NCBI RefSeq assembly: GCF_014197105.1
Contig: NZ_JACIEV010000003.1
Coordinates: forward strand, 248,001 to 312,000
Source: Sphingomonas jinjuensis
GTDB lineage: Bacteria; Pseudomonadota; Alphaproteobacteria; Sphingomonadales; Sphingomonadaceae
Direction of reading: 5' to 3'
DNA: 64,000 bases
Below are positions 1 through 8,820 of this stretch, piece after piece. Each line of letters starts with the position of its first letter. Positions within the stretch are counted from its first letter, which is position 1. The notes beneath the pieces were generated by a model. The model was not told where the DNA came from and searched no databases. It worked only from the letters and a program-made list of their open reading frames with translations. The translations under genes and the position numbers were made by a program.

Positions 1-888
1 GGTCTGCACGCCGAGGCCATAGCCGTTGGTGGTGCCGTCGACGAGCTTCACCGGCGTTTCCTGCGCCTGCCAGTCGTCGGTGGGCAGCAGCGCACGGTCG
101 ATCCGCGCGACGTCCCATTTGGCGAGATCCTCGGCACTCATCGACAGCTCGCCGGCGGCGTAGAGCCAGCCGCGCGCCGCGGGCTTCTCGACGCGGACGG
201 GGCCGAGCGCGTAGCGGCCATAGCCCTGGGGAAAGCCGGGGCCGACCGCGAGATCCTGGTCGAGCGCGCGGATGTCGAGTGGCTTGAAGACGCGCTGCTG
301 GAGGAAGGCGAGCAGCGGCATGCCAGCGACCTTCTCGACGATCAGGCCGGCGACGACATAGCCGGTGTTGGAATATTGCCACTGGGTGCCGGGCTCGAAA
401 TCGAGCGGCTTCTTCGCCCAGCGATCGACGATGTTCTGCGGCGTGGTGGGGGTCGCCATCGCCTTGAAGCTATAGTCCTGCGGCCAATAGTCCTGCAGGC
501 CCGAGGTGTGGGCGAGCAGCTGGCGCAGCGTGATGCGGTCACCGCCGGTAATGCCGGGGAGATATTGGCCGACCTTATCGTCGAGGCTGAGCTTGCCGTC
601 GTCTTCGAGCAGTTGCAGCGCGGTAGCGGTGAACTGCTTGGAGATCGAGGCGATCTGATAGGGCGCCTTCGCATCGGCGGTGCCGCCGCGCTCGGATTGC
701 TTGCCATAGGCCTTGGCGAACACGGTCCGGCCGCCGCGCACCACCGCGACCGAGGCGGAAGGCGTGCCCGACGCCTTCAGCGCATCGGCGACGACGGTGT
801 CGATCTGGGCCGTTTCCTGTGGGGTGAGCGACTGGGCGGCGAGCGAGGCGGGCGCGAGGAGCGCCGCCGCGAAGAGGATTGGCTTCAT
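1..888 (-). CDS. Serine hydrolase, beta-lactamase class C family (C-terminus cut by window edge)
   Basis: Only the N-terminal 296 residues are present; the frame is open to the left window edge. Residues 1-18 look like a signal peptide (MKPILFAAALLAPASLA), so the protein should be exported. The body matches the class C beta-lactamase / DD-peptidase / esterase fold: the SxxK nucleophile motif is S81-I-S-K84 and the second catalytic motif YxN is Y172-S-N174. The third motif (KTG or HxG) would lie beyond the edge. Members of this family include D-aminopeptidases, esterases and beta-lactamases, and the sequence does not tell them apart. The start at 888 is the ATG opening the signal peptide. The next gene is on the opposite strand, so this one has its own promoter in 889-995. 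Confidence 0.85.
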   Translation of the reverse strand, partial: MKPILFAAALLAPASLAAQSLTPQETAQIDTVVADALKASGTPSASVAVVRGGRTVFAKAYGKQSERGGTADAKAPYQIASISKQFTATALQLLEDDGKLSLDDKVGQYLPGITGGDRITLRQLLAHTSGLQDYWPQDYSFKAMATPTTPQNIVDRWAKKPLDFEPGTQWQYSNTGYVVAGLIVEKVAGMPLLAFLQQRVFKPLDIRALDQDLAVGPGFPQGYGRYALGPVRVEKPAARGWLYAAGELSMSAEDLAKWDVARIDRALLPTDDWQAQETPVKLVDGTTNGYGLGVQT

Positions 889-995
889 CGCCGGCGGTTC
901 AAGCAGAAGCATTGACCTAGTGCAACCGGGGGAACGAACGCTGGCGGACCAAGTTTGTTACAGCCGAGCAATGTTCTGTTACGAGGAGGACCGTC

Positions 996-1139
996 ATGCT
1001 GTGGACCATCGTCGTTATCCTGCTGATCCTATGGGCGCTTGGCTTCACGCTGCACGTCGGCGCGGGCCTGATCCACATCCTGCTGGTCGTCGCGTTGATC
1101 GTCGGGCTGGTACAACTTTTCAGCGGACGGCGGGTCTGA
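996..1139 (+). CDS. Small membrane protein, lmo0937 family
   Basis: A 47-residue protein made almost entirely of two hydrophobic helices (about residues 2-18 and 22-42) joined by a short GFTLHVGAG turn and ending in a basic SGRRV tail. This size and pattern fit the lmo0937-type membrane proteins found in many bacteria, whose function is unknown to me. An excellent Shine-Dalgarno (AGGAGGA at about 984-990) sits 5 bases before the ATG, which argues strongly that this short frame is translated. It stands alone between the divergent hydrolase gene and the convergent rimO, and its stop is followed by a palindromic repeat that may terminate transcription. Confidence 0.8.
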   Translation: MLWTIVVILLILWALGFTLHVGAGLIHILLVVALIVGLVQLFSGRRV

Positions 1140-1160
1140 CGGCCCTGCAGCATGTGAAGC

Positions 1161-1241
1161 CGTCATCCTGAACTTGATTCAGGATCTCAGGCGGGGGAGC
1201 CCGCTCGTGGCCTGAGATGCTGAAACGAATTCAGCATGACG
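1161..1241. repeat. Two-hairpin palindromic repeat, copy 1 of family A
   Basis: Outer ends CGTCAT / ATGACG are inverted. Inside are a left hairpin ATCCTGAA-cttga-TTCAGGAT, a central pair CTCAGGC / GCCTGAG and a right hairpin TGCTGAA-acgaa-TTCAGCA. A second copy with the same plan lies at 36529-36612. It separates the convergent ends of the small membrane protein gene and rimO, so it may act as a terminator for both. Confidence 0.85.
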
Positions 1242-1260
1242 GGGGGATGAGTTGAAAGAT

Positions 1261-2592
1261 TCAGTGGACGGGCACGCCGTAGAGGTCGTGCTCGTCGGCG
1301 TCTTCGATCACCACCGGGGCGATGTCGCCGACGGCCAGGTGGCCGGCATCGCGCAGGAAGACCTCGCCGTCGATTTCGGGTGCGTCGGCCTTGGAGCGGG
1401 CGGTGGCGCCGCCTTCCTCGTCGACGGCATCGACGATGACGTCGAGGGTGCGGCCGACCTTGGCCTGGAGCTTAGCGGCGGAGATCGCCGCCGTCTTTTC
1501 CATGATCCGCGCGTAGCGTTCTTCCTTGAGCGCGTCGGGGACATGGTCGGGCAGCACGTTGGCGCTGGCGCCCTCGACGGGTTCGAAGCGGAAGGCGCCG
1601 ACGCGGTCGAGCTGCGCCTCGTCGAGCCAGTCGAGGAGGTACTGGAAATCCTCCTCGGTTTCGCCGGGAAAGCCGACGACGAAGGTCGATCGGATCGCGA
1701 TGTCGGGGCAGATGCTGCGCCACTGATGGATACGCTCGAGCACGCGGGCGTCGTTGCCGGGGCGCTTCATGCGGCGCAACACCGACGGCGCGGCATGCTG
1801 GAACGGTATGTCGAGATAGGGGAGCACCAGCCCCTCCGCCATCAGCGGGATGACCTGGTCGACGTGGGGATAGGGGTAGACATAATGTAGCCGTACCCAA
1901 GGCGCGATCTGGCCGAGTTCGCGGGCAAGATCGGTCATGTGGGGCACGACCTCTCGTCCCTTCCAGGCGCGCAGTTCCTTGCGGATATCAAGGCCGTAGG
2001 CGGAGGTGTCCTGGCTGATGACCAGCAGCTCGCGCGTGCCGGCGGCGACCAGCTTCTCCGCCTCGCGCAGGATCGCGTCGGGGCGGCGGCTGACCAGATC
2101 GCCACGTAAGGACGGGATGATGCAGAAGGAGCAACGGTGGTTGCAGCCTTCCGAGATCTTCAGATAGCTGTAGTGGCGCGGCGTCAGCTTCAGCCCGGCA
2201 TCGGGGATGAGATCGAGATAGGGCGACAGGTTCGCGGGCGCGGCGGCGTGGACCGCCTCGACGACCTGCTCATATTCGTGCGCGCCGGTGATCGCGAGCA
2301 CATCGGGGAAGCGGGCGCGGATCGCCTCGGCTTCCTTGCCCATGCAGCCGGTCACGATGACGCGGCCATTCTCTGCAATCGCCTCGCCGATCGCCTCCAG
2401 GCTTTCCTCCTTGGCGCTGTCGAGGAAACCGCAGGTGTTGACGAGCACGACGTCGGCGCCGGCATAGTCGGGCGACATCTGATAGCCGTCGGCGCGCAGC
2501 TGGGTGAGGATCCGTTCGCTGTCGACCAGGTTCTTGGGACAGCCGAGCGACACCATGCCGACACGCGGCGGAGAGGGGAGTTGGGTTGCCAT
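1261..2592 (-). CDS. rimO: Ribosomal protein S12 methylthiotransferase RimO
   Basis: A radical-SAM enzyme that adds a methylthio group to the conserved aspartate of ribosomal protein S12. The 443-residue length is normal for RimO. The N-terminal MTTase domain carries the three auxiliary cluster cysteines (C18 in SLGCPKN, C54 in NTCGF, C83 in TGCMG). The radical-SAM cluster motif is C150-x3-C154-x2-C157 within [12 protein letters not shown]-terminal TRAM-like region follows. The SLGCPKN signature separates RimO from MiaB. The start is the ATG of MATQLPSP; a longer open frame continues upstream but would run antisense through anmK. Divergent from anmK, with a 69-bp shared upstream region. Confidence 0.96.
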   Translation of the reverse strand: MATQLPSPPRVGMVSLGCPKNLVDSERILTQLRADGYQMSPDYAGADVVLVNTCGFLDSAKEESLEAIGEAIAENGRVIVTGCMGKEAEAIRARFPDVLAITGAHEYEQVVEAVHAAAPANLSPYLDLIPDAGLKLTPRHYSYLKISEGCNHRCSFCIIPSLRGDLVSRRPDAILREAEKLVAAGTRELLVISQDTSAYGLDIRKELRAWKGREVVPHMTDLARELGQIAPWVRLHYVYPYPHVDQVIPLMAEGLVLPYLDIPFQHAAPSVLRRMKRPGNDARVLERIHQWRSICPDIAIRSTFVVGFPGETEEDFQYLLDWLDEAQLDRVGAFRFEPVEGASANVLPDHVPDALKEERYARIMEKTAAISAAKLQAKVGRTLDVIVDAVDEEGGATARSKADAPEIDGEVFLRDAGHLAVGDIAPVVIEDADEHDLYGVPVH

Positions 2593-2661
2593 GGGACGGC
2601 CCGCACATAATGCGAGCCGGCCCGATTTGCCAGCCGCCCGCATTGCTGGGATGGAAGCGGC

Positions 2662-3765
2662 ATGGCTGGAGAACGGATGCTGGCGATCGGGCTGATGTCG
2701 GGGACATCGCTCGACGGGATCGATGCGGCGCTGATCGAGACCGATGGCGACGCCTATGTGAAGCCGCTGGCGTTTCGCGGCGAGCCCTATTCCGATGCGG
2801 CGCGCGCGCAGCTGGCGGCGGCGACGGTGACGGCGCTCACCTATGACAAGCCGCGGCCGAGCCCCGAGATCGTCGCGGCGACCGAGTTGCTCGACCGGGC
2901 GCATGTCTTCGCGGTCCACAAGCTGCTGCGCGAGGCAGGTGTGGATGCGGCCGACGTCGGGGTGATCGGCTATCACGGGCAGACGGTGGCGCATCGCCCC
3001 GACCGCGGCTGGACCTGGCAGATCGGTGACGGCGCGGTGCTGGCGCAGGCGACGGGCATCACCACGGTCAGCGACCTGCGGAGCGCCGATGTCGCGGCGG
3101 GCGGACAGGGGGCGCCGCTGCTGCCGGTATATCACCGCGCGCTGACGGCCGGGCTGGAGAAGCCGGTGGCGGTGCTGAACCTGGGCGGGGTCGGCAACAT
3201 CACCTTCGTCGGCAGCGACGGCGCGCTGATCGCGTTCGATACCGGGCCGGCGAACGGGCTGGTCGATTCGTGGGTCGAGGCGACGACCGGAGCCAGGTTC
3301 GACGCCGACGGCGCGCTGGCGGCCGGCGGGCGGGTCGACGAAGCGGTGCTGACCGCGATGCTCGATCATCCCTATTTCGACTCGCCGGCGCCCAAGTCGC
3401 TCGATCGCAGCGACTTTACCGTCCAGCCCGCGCGTGGCCTGTCGCCGGCGGACGGCGCGGCGACGTTGACCGCATTCACCGCCGAGTCGGCTGCCCTGGC
3501 GCTGCGGCAACTGCCCGAGCGACCGCGGCGGCTGATCGTGGTCGGCGGCGGGCGGCTCAATCCGGTGATGTTGGCGATGATCGGCGATCGCACCGGGCTT
3601 TCGCCGGAAGCGGGCGAGTCGCTCGGCTGGAACGGCGATGCGACCGAGGCCGAGGGCTGGGCCTATATGGCGGTGCGCGCGCTTGGAGGTGAGCCGATCA
3701 GCTTTCCCGGCACCACCGGCGCGCCGAAACCGATGACCGCAGGCAAGATCAATCCGGCCGCTTGA
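2662..3765 (+). CDS. anmK: Anhydro-N-acetylmuramic acid kinase AnmK
   Basis: Converts 1,6-anhydro-N-acetylmuramic acid, released by lytic transglycosylases, to MurNAc-6-phosphate in the cytoplasm; a step in peptidoglycan recycling. The 367-residue length fits the family. The hallmark phosphate-binding motif [10 protein letters not shown] is at residues 12-21, and [11 protein letters not shown] plus the GGVGNIT and FDTGPAN motifs are in their usual order. The GGGRLNPVM segment is the C-terminal nucleotide-binding part. The ATG at 2662 follows a modest GGATGGAAG; an in-frame ATG five codons on (MLAIGLMSG) is a possible alternative. AmgK and MurU, which act later in recycling in relatives, are encoded at 28-29.7 kb. 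Confidence 0.95.
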   Translation: MAGERMLAIGLMSGTSLDGIDAALIETDGDAYVKPLAFRGEPYSDAARAQLAAATVTALTYDKPRPSPEIVAATELLDRAHVFAVHKLLREAGVDAADVGVIGYHGQTVAHRPDRGWTWQIGDGAVLAQATGITTVSDLRSADVAAGGQGAPLLPVYHRALTAGLEKPVAVLNLGGVGNITFVGSDGALIAFDTGPANGLVDSWVEATTGARFDADGALAAGGRVDEAVLTAMLDHPYFDSPAPKSLDRSDFTVQPARGLSPADGAATLTAFTAESAALALRQLPERPRRLIVVGGGRLNPVMLAMIGDRTGLSPEAGESLGWNGDATEAEGWAYMAVRALGGEPISFPGTTGAPKPMTAGKINPAA

Positions 3766-4079
3766 CGGGTGCTAAGCCGATCGGCGGGGGAAGCTTTCCT
3801 GTCTTCAACCTGCCGTTTCTCACAGGCTGACCCATTTTGGGTCATTCGTGTTGCTGCAGTGCAACAGGCGGAAAACGCGAAACTCGCGGCAATCCGCTGA
3901 TTTCGGTCCATTCAGCAACGCTTAAGCTGCGATACCATGATCGAAAAAAGAGCGTTACTAAGTCGTTAACGGTGGTATGAAGGGGCGGTCGCAACGAGAG
4001 GGGCAATTCGCATCAAGCGGAGACCTCACGGACACCAAACTCAGGCTGTTTCACAGCCAAATAACGGGGCATACTCATC
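3766..4079 (+). other. 314-base intergenic region upstream of the PEP-CTERM gene
   Basis: No convincing coding frame. It holds two adjacent dyads: TGACCCA-ttt-TGGGTCA (3828-3844) and TGTTGC-tgcagt-GCAACA (3849-3866). The lower-GC stretch at about 3935-3985 (containing AAAAAAGAGCG and TCGTTAACGG) is the likely promoter zone for the following gene. I cannot place -35 and -10 boxes with confidence. Confidence 0.5.
3828..3866. promoter_or_regulatory. Two adjacent palindromes, possible operator (TGC-rich, PhaR-like)
   Basis: The first dyad is a perfect 7-bp inverted repeat with a 3-base spacer. The second has perfect 6-bp arms around TGCAGT and contains the core TTGCTGCAGTGCAA. TGC-rich dyads of this kind are reported for PhaR, the polyhydroxyalkanoate regulator in alphaproteobacteria; that assignment is inference from memory of the motif, and no PHA gene lies next to it. 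Confidence 0.35.
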
Positions 4080-4733
4080 ATGAAGAAGCTTTCTCTCGCG
4101 ATCGTGGCAGTCGCCGCCATCGCCGCTGCTGCGCCGGCGAGCGCGACCGTCCTCGGCACCTACACTCCTGCCGGTGCGTCGACGTCGAGCAACGGCACGC
4201 TGCTGCAGACCTTCAACTCGTGCACCAGCACGAGCTGCACCGGCATGTCGGGCACCTTCTCGATCCTGACGCCGCCGGCGAACTCGAATGGCGCGCCGCC
4301 CGCCAGCTCGAATCCCGCGGGCACGCCGTATCTGTCGGTTCTCGCCAACAACAGCGCGACCTACACCTTCGCGAGCCCGGTTTCGGCCTTCCAGTTCGAC
4401 TGGGGTTCGATCGACACGTACAACACGCTGGTCGTGAACTACGTCGGCGGCTCGAAGACCTTCGTCCCGGGCTCGACCGACTTCAACAACACCGTCGCAA
4501 ACGGCAACCAGACCTCGTCGCAGACCAACGGTCTGTTCCGCGTGTTCGGTACGGCTGGTGAGCAGTTCACCAGCGTCACGTTCCAAAACGGTAACCAGAA
4601 CTCGTTCGAGGTCGACAACATCGCAGCGGTTCCCGAGCCGGCGACCTGGGCGATGATGGTTCTCGGCTTCGGCGCAGTCGGCTTCGCCGCTCGCCGTCGC
4701 TCGAAGGTTGCTGGCCGCGTCGTCGCTGCCTAA
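4080..4733 (+). CDS. Exported protein with PEPxxWA-CTERM sorting signal
   Basis: A 217-residue exported protein. Residues 1-22 form a signal peptide ending in APASA. The body is rich in Ser, Thr, Asn and Gly with little charge, as usual for PEP-CTERM surface proteins. The C-terminus carries the PEPxxWA variant of the sorting signal: VPEPATWAMMVLGFGAVGF followed by an arginine cluster AARRRS, i.e. motif, membrane helix, basic anchor. Proteins with this tail are thought to be processed by an exosortase and sent to the surface or matrix in exopolysaccharide producers; no exosortase gene is in this window. The gene is monocistronic, with a long upstream region and a strong intrinsic terminator just after its stop. 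The middle domain is not recognised. Confidence 0.88.
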   Translation: MKKLSLAIVAVAAIAAAAPASATVLGTYTPAGASTSSNGTLLQTFNSCTSTSCTGMSGTFSILTPPANSNGAPPASSNPAGTPYLSVLANNSATYTFASPVSAFQFDWGSIDTYNTLVVNYVGGSKTFVPGSTDFNNTVANGNQTSSQTNGLFRVFGTAGEQFTSVTFQNGNQNSFEVDNIAAVPEPATWAMMVLGFGAVGFAARRRSKVAGRVVAA

Positions 4734-4752
4734 TCTTCGGACCTGATGAAGG

Positions 4753-4785
4753 AGCCGCCGGTGAGCGATCACCGGCGGCTTTTTC
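4753..4785 (+). terminator. Intrinsic terminator after the PEP-CTERM gene
   Basis: Perfect 12-bp stem AGCCGCCGGTGA / TCACCGGCGGCT with a GCGA loop, followed directly by a run of T. It lies 19 bases past the stop codon and also faces the convergent VWA gene ending at 4833. Confidence 0.9.
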
Positions 4786-4832
4786 ATGTCTGGAGGCTAT
4801 CGGACGAGGCGAATGCCGCTTCGTCGGCCATC

Positions 4833-6011
4833 TCAGCGCTTGCGCGTCAGCTCGCGCATCGCGTCGTCGAGACCAGTCAGCGTCAGCGGGTACATGCGGT
4901 CGTTCATCAACCGGCGCATGATCGCGATCGACTGCGAATAGCCCCATTGCGCCTCGGGGATGGGATTGAGCCAGGCGGCGGCGGGGTAGGTGGTCGTCAG
5001 CCGCTGAAGCCAGACCGCGCCCGCTTCCTCGTTCATATGCTCCACCGAGCCGCCGGCGTGGGTGATCTCATAGGGGCTCATCGACGCGTCGCCGACGATG
5101 ACCAACTTATAGTCGTGGCCGAACTTGTGGAGGACATCCCAGGTCGGCGTCCGTTCGGTGAAGCGGCGGCGGTTGTCTTTCCACAGCCCCTCGTACGGGC
5201 AGTTGTGAAAGTAGAAGAATTCGAGGTTCTTGAACTCGGCCGTCGCGGCGGAAAACATCTCCTCGCACAACGTCACCCACGGATCCATCGACCCGCCGAC
5301 GTCGAGGAATAGCAACAGCTTGACCGCGTTGCGGCGCTCGGCGCGGAAGCGGACGTCGAGCCAGCCCTGGCGGGCGGTGCCGTCGATCGTGCCGTCGATG
5401 TCGAGTTCGTCGGCCGCGCCCTCGCGCGCGAAGCGGCGCAGGCGGCGTAGCGCGACCTTGATGTTGCGGGTGCCGAGCTCGCGCGTCGAATCGAGGTTCC
5501 TGAAGGCGCGCTGGTCCCAGACCTTGATCGCCTTGCCGTGGCGCGACTCGCCGCCGATGCGGACGCCTTCGGGGTTGTAGCCGCCGTTGCCAAACGGGCT
5601 GGTGCCGCCGGTGCCGATCCACTTGTTGCCACCCTGGTGGCGACCCTCCTGCTCGGCGAGGCGCTGTTCGAGCGCAGCCATAATTTCGTCCCAGGAACCG
5701 AGCGACTCGATCGCGGCCATCTCTTCCGGTGTGAGGTGCTTCTCGGCGATGGCGCGCAGCCAGTCGGCGGGGAGTTCGACGCGATTTTCGGCGAAGCTGA
5801 TCGCGATGCCGCGGAATACCTTGGCGAAGACCTGGTCGAAGCGATCGAGTAGGCCCTCGTCCTTCACATAGGTCGCGCGGGCGAGATAGTAGAATTGCTC
5901 GGGCGTGCGATCGATCACCTCCTCGTCGAGCGCGCGGAGGAGGACGAGATGCTCCTTCAGGCTTGCGGGGATGCCGGCGGCGCGCAACTCGTCGAGGAAA
6001 GCGAGGAACAT
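4833..6011 (-). CDS. CoxE-like VWA-domain protein (partner of MoxR ATPase)
   Basis: A 392-residue cytoplasmic protein of the CoxE/VWA_CoxE family. The N-terminal half (residues 1-190) is helical and charged. The C-terminal half is a von Willebrand A domain whose metal-site motif reads LDVGGSMD, with glycine replacing the usual first serine of DxSxS, and a second motif GDASMSP. CoxE-type proteins work with MoxR AAA+ ATPases to remodel or mature client proteins, classically inserting metal in CO dehydrogenase. Here the MoxR gene is in the same minus-strand run but separated by two enzyme genes (7192-8046). No CO dehydrogenase genes are present, so the client is unknown. The gene is the last of the run and ends against the terminator at 4753-4785. 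Confidence 0.88.
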   Translation of the reverse strand: MFLAFLDELRAAGIPASLKEHLVLLRALDEEVIDRTPEQFYYLARATYVKDEGLLDRFDQVFAKVFRGIAISFAENRVELPADWLRAIAEKHLTPEEMAAIESLGSWDEIMAALEQRLAEQEGRHQGGNKWIGTGGTSPFGNGGYNPEGVRIGGESRHGKAIKVWDQRAFRNLDSTRELGTRNIKVALRRLRRFAREGAADELDIDGTIDGTARQGWLDVRFRAERRNAVKLLLFLDVGGSMDPWVTLCEEMFSAATAEFKNLEFFYFHNCPYEGLWKDNRRRFTERTPTWDVLHKFGHDYKLVIVGDASMSPYEITHAGGSVEHMNEEAGAVWLQRLTTTYPAAAWLNPIPEAQWGYSQSIAIMRRLMNDRMYPLTLTGLDDAMRELTRKR

Positions 6012-6053
6012 GGCGGCCAGCCTAGGCCGTCGTCGCGGACGGGGGAAGCGGGG

Positions 6054-6596
6054 TCAGCGCGCGTAGGCGTCGATCAGCGCGGCAATATCGTCCGGGTTCT
6101 TGCCCGACAGGCCGGGCGCGGCCTTGGCGGCGCCGGGATAGATGAAGCCCTCGACCGGATAGACGCTGCCACCGAGACCCTCTACGCCGAGATACCAGAC
6201 CTTCACCTGGCTCCAGTCGTTGGCGGGCGAGACGTCGAACAGCGTCACGTCCTGCTCGGTATGGCCGCGCTCGCCATTCTGGCGCGACCAGTTGGCATGG
6301 GTGAGCATGACGACGCGCTTCTCGACGACGCGGCTGATGACCGCGACATGGCCGAGCGGCAAACGCGCGGTCCTGGCGAAGACGATGACCGAGCCGACGC
6401 GGGGCGTGTGCGCGCGGACGTAGCGACCGGCGGCCTGGGACCACCAGGTCCAGGCATCGCCGAAGATCTGGATGCCCGACGCCGCGCGGGCGAAGGGGAC
6501 GCACTGGCCGACATAGTCGAGCAGGCCGGCGTGCGCACCGGCAGGCAAAGCCAGGGCACCCGCCGCGATCGCTGCCATGATCCCCTTGTATCGCAT
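6054..6596 (-). CDS. Exported CHAP-domain protein (putative peptidoglycan amidase/endopeptidase)
   Basis: 180 residues: a signal peptide (about 1-23, ending GAHA) followed by one CHAP domain. CHAP is a papain-like NlpC/P60-related fold with a Cys-His pair; here the candidates are C32 (in GQCVPFA), H83 (in LPLGHVAVIS) and N102 (in THANWSR). Such enzymes cut amide bonds in peptidoglycan. The C-terminal 70 residues (FIYPG..., ending IAALIDAYAR) are not recognised. It is the fourth gene of a five-gene minus-strand run, 86 bp downstream of the acetyltransferase gene and 42 bp upstream of the VWA gene. An alternative start six codons in (MAAIAAG) would still give a signal peptide. Confidence 0.85.
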   Translation of the reverse strand: MRYKGIMAAIAAGALALPAGAHAGLLDYVGQCVPFARAASGIQIFGDAWTWWSQAAGRYVRAHTPRVGSVIVFARTARLPLGHVAVISRVVEKRVVMLTHANWSRQNGERGHTEQDVTLFDVSPANDWSQVKVWYLGVEGLGGSVYPVEGFIYPGAAKAAPGLSGKNPDDIAALIDAYAR

Positions 6597-6682
6597 CGCT
6601 CGCCTGTCTGACGCCGGGATGGTTGCCGCCAGGTTAGCAGAGCGGCGATTCGTCAGGCAAGTCGTCCGCCGTGCGTTGCCCG

Positions 6683-7195
6683 TCAGCGGCGATAGCCGAT
6701 GCAGCGCGCCGGGACCCCGACCATGATCGCGCCGGGCTCGACATCCTTGGTGACGACCGCGTTGGCGCCGATCAGCGCGTGGTCGCCGATGGTGACGGGA
6801 CCGATGATCTTCGCGCCGGCGCTGACGTCGACATGGCCGCCGAGGCGCGGTGCGCCTTCGCGCCGGCCGTCGACACCCAGCGTCACCTGCTGCATCAGCA
6901 GGCAGTTGGGGCCGATGACGCTGGCGGGAAACACGACGATCCCATTCGGATGCGGCATGATGAGGCCGCCCGCGATCGTCGCCTCCGGCGGGATGTCGGC
7001 CTGGGTCACGATCGACCAGAAGCGATAGCGCAGCACGATCAGCTTACGCCCGATCGATCGCCGGCCGGTGGTTCGCTGCATATCACGAAGCGCCGCGAGG
7101 AAGCGTCGCGAGGGATCCCAGCGGGTCGTCGGTCGCTCGCGCGTCCAGTCGGGCTCGGTAGCCGAGACGACGGGCGCCGCGGGCTGGTCGATCAC
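6683..7195 (-). CDS. Short serine acetyltransferase-like hexapeptide transferase
   Basis: 170 residues, mostly a left-handed beta-helix of hexapeptide repeats (for example IGPNC, VTIGDHALIGANAVV) with the catalytic-type histidine in MPHPNGIVV and a closing GVPARCIGYRR. This is the compact SAT/CysE-like architecture, well short of full CysE (about 270 residues), so the substrate could be serine or a sugar or polysaccharide hydroxyl. The start is a GTG overlapping the MoxR stop by four bases (GTGA), indicating translational coupling. Its place between a MoxR ATPase and an envelope CHAP hydrolase hints at an envelope role, but that is inference. Confidence 0.8.
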   Translation of the reverse strand: MIDQPAAPVVSATEPDWTRERPTTRWDPSRRFLAALRDMQRTTGRRSIGRKLIVLRYRFWSIVTQADIPPEATIAGGLIMPHPNGIVVFPASVIGPNCLLMQQVTLGVDGRREGAPRLGGHVDVSAGAKIIGPVTIGDHALIGANAVVTKDVEPGAIMVGVPARCIGYRR

Positions 7196-8046
7196 GGCCG
7201 ATTCTGCTGGCGCTTCGCCATGAAGGCGAGGCGTTCGAACAGCATCACGTCGGCCTCGTTCTTGAGCAAGGCGCCGTGGAGCGGCGGGATCGCCTTGGTG
7301 GGATCGCGGTTCTGCAGCGTTTCGAGGGGCATGTCCTCGTGCAGGAGTAGCTTCAACCAGTCGAGCAGCTCGCTGGTCGAGGGCTTTTTCTTGAGGCCGG
7401 GGACGTCGCGGACGTCGTAGAAGATGTCCATCGCCTTCGACACCAGGATCTTCTGGATGCCGGGGAAGTGGACGTCGACGATCGCCTGCATCGTGTCGCG
7501 ATCGGGGAATTTGATATAGTGGAAGAAGCAGCGGCGCAGGAAGGCGTCGGGCAGCTCTTTTTCGTTGTTGGAGGTGATGACGACGATCGGCCGCTCGACC
7601 GCGCGCACCGTCTCCTTCGTCTCGTAGACGTGGAATTCCATCCGATCGAGCTCCTGTAGCAGATCGTTGGGAAATTCGATGTCGGCCTTGTCGATCTCGT
7701 CGATCAACAGCACCGGCGGCTTGGGCTGGGTGAATGCCTCCCATAATTTGCCGCGGCGGATGTAGTTGCCGATGTCGTGGACGCGCGGATCGCCGAGCTG
7801 GCCGTCGCGCAGGCGGGCGACGGCGTCATATTCGTAGAGGCCCTGCTGCGCCTTGGTCGTCGACTTGACGTTCCATTCGATCAGCGGCGCGCCGACCGCC
7901 TTCGCGATCTCGTAGGCGAGCACGGTCTTGCCGGTGCCCGGCTCGCCCTTGACGAGGAGCGGGCGGCGGAGGGTGACGGCCGCGTTGACCGCGACCTTCA
8001 GATCGTCGGTGGCGACGTAGCTCTGCGTACCTTCGAAGCGCTGCAT
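7192..8046 (-). CDS. MoxR-family AAA+ ATPase
   Basis: 284 residues, the normal size for MoxR. Walker A is GEPGTGKT (residues 34-41). Walker B is VLLIDEIDKAD, followed by sensor-1-like VVITSNNEKELPDAFLRRCFFHY with the arginine finger. MoxR ATPases act as chaperones with a VWA partner; the CoxE-like VWA gene is downstream at 4833-6011, with two enzyme genes in between. The gene starts 38 bp after an unknown gene and overlaps the next one by 4 bp, so the five genes probably form one transcript from a promoter near 8750. Confidence 0.93.
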   Translation of the reverse strand: MQRFEGTQSYVATDDLKVAVNAAVTLRRPLLVKGEPGTGKTVLAYEIAKAVGAPLIEWNVKSTTKAQQGLYEYDAVARLRDGQLGDPRVHDIGNYIRRGKLWEAFTQPKPPVLLIDEIDKADIEFPNDLLQELDRMEFHVYETKETVRAVERPIVVITSNNEKELPDAFLRRCFFHYIKFPDRDTMQAIVDVHFPGIQKILVSKAMDIFYDVRDVPGLKKKPSTSELLDWLKLLLHEDMPLETLQNRDPTKAIPPLHGALLKNEADVMLFERLAFMAKRQQNRP

Positions 8047-8084
8047 GTCCGCGGGATGGCGGATCGCGGCGCCCGGTGCAAGCG

Positions 8085-8747
8085 TCAGGCCGCCTCGCGG
8101 GCGCTGGCGCGGGCGTCGAGGAGTTGCCAGAGGCCGCGGTGTTGGGCGAGGACCTGCGCGGCGCCGAAGCTCATGGCCCGCTCCACGGCGGGCAGCTGGG
8201 CGAGATCGTCGACGACCATCACGCATTCCTCGACCGAGGGAAGCGCCAGCGCGACGGGATCGATGCCGAAGCGGGCGGCGGCATGGTCGAGCAGGGCGCG
8301 GATGGCATGCCAGTCGAGGACGAGCGCAGCGACCGCGCCGGTCGAGCAGCCACGGCGATCGGAGCGGGCGAGCATGTCCATCGCGTGGCGCTGCCCGACC
8401 AGGGTCGCATGGGTTTCGGCCTGGCCCGGCGTCGAGGGCAGGGGGCCGGCAGCGGCGGCGAGCTGGGCGAGATAGCCGCGCTCGATGGTGCAGCCGTCGG
8501 CGATGCGCTCGATCCAGTCGCACGCATCGGGATGGGCGCGCTGGGCGAGCGCGGTGGCGGCGATGCCGGGATGCTGGCCGTGGACGGCGCACAGCGCATG
8601 GATCGCGTCGCACAGGTCGCGCTGGCTGGCGCCGAGCCCCAGCAGGCGTTGCCGCTGCGGCTGCGCCGCCGAGCCATCGGCACCGACCAGCCGGACGAGG
8701 GTGTCGCCCGCGTTAGCATGCCAACCAGTCCGTGCGTTATCCAACAT
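8085..8747 (-). CDS. Conserved-looking hypothetical protein upstream of MoxR
   Basis: 220 residues, no signal peptide or membrane segment. It is rich in Ala, Leu, Asp and His with predicted helices throughout and several cysteines (DLCDAIHALCAVHG, DACDW, DGCTIERGY, RRGCSTG, EECVMVV). I do not recognise a family. The codon pattern matches the neighbours, the frame is clean, and it is the first gene of the MoxR run, 38 bp upstream of the ATPase. It may be a partner or client of the MoxR-VWA pair; there is no direct sign of enzymatic function. Confidence 0.7.
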   Translation of the reverse strand: MLDNARTGWHANAGDTLVRLVGADGSAAQPQRQRLLGLGASQRDLCDAIHALCAVHGQHPGIAATALAQRAHPDACDWIERIADGCTIERGYLAQLAAAAGPLPSTPGQAETHATLVGQRHAMDMLARSDRRGCSTGAVAALVLDWHAIRALLDHAAARFGIDPVALALPSVEECVMVVDDLAQLPAVERAMSFGAAQVLAQHRGLWQLLDARASAREAA

Positions 8748-8820
8748 GTTACCCCGGATCGTGAACTCGTGCCGCGTCGGCGGGCACGAACTCGGTTGTG
8801 AAGCACTGCTCTAACCGAAG

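Noticed and set aside
1261..3510. RimO extended to about 749 residues
   Set aside because: The extra N-terminus would be antisense to anmK and has no homology; RimO is normally about 440 residues and starts at MATQLPSP.
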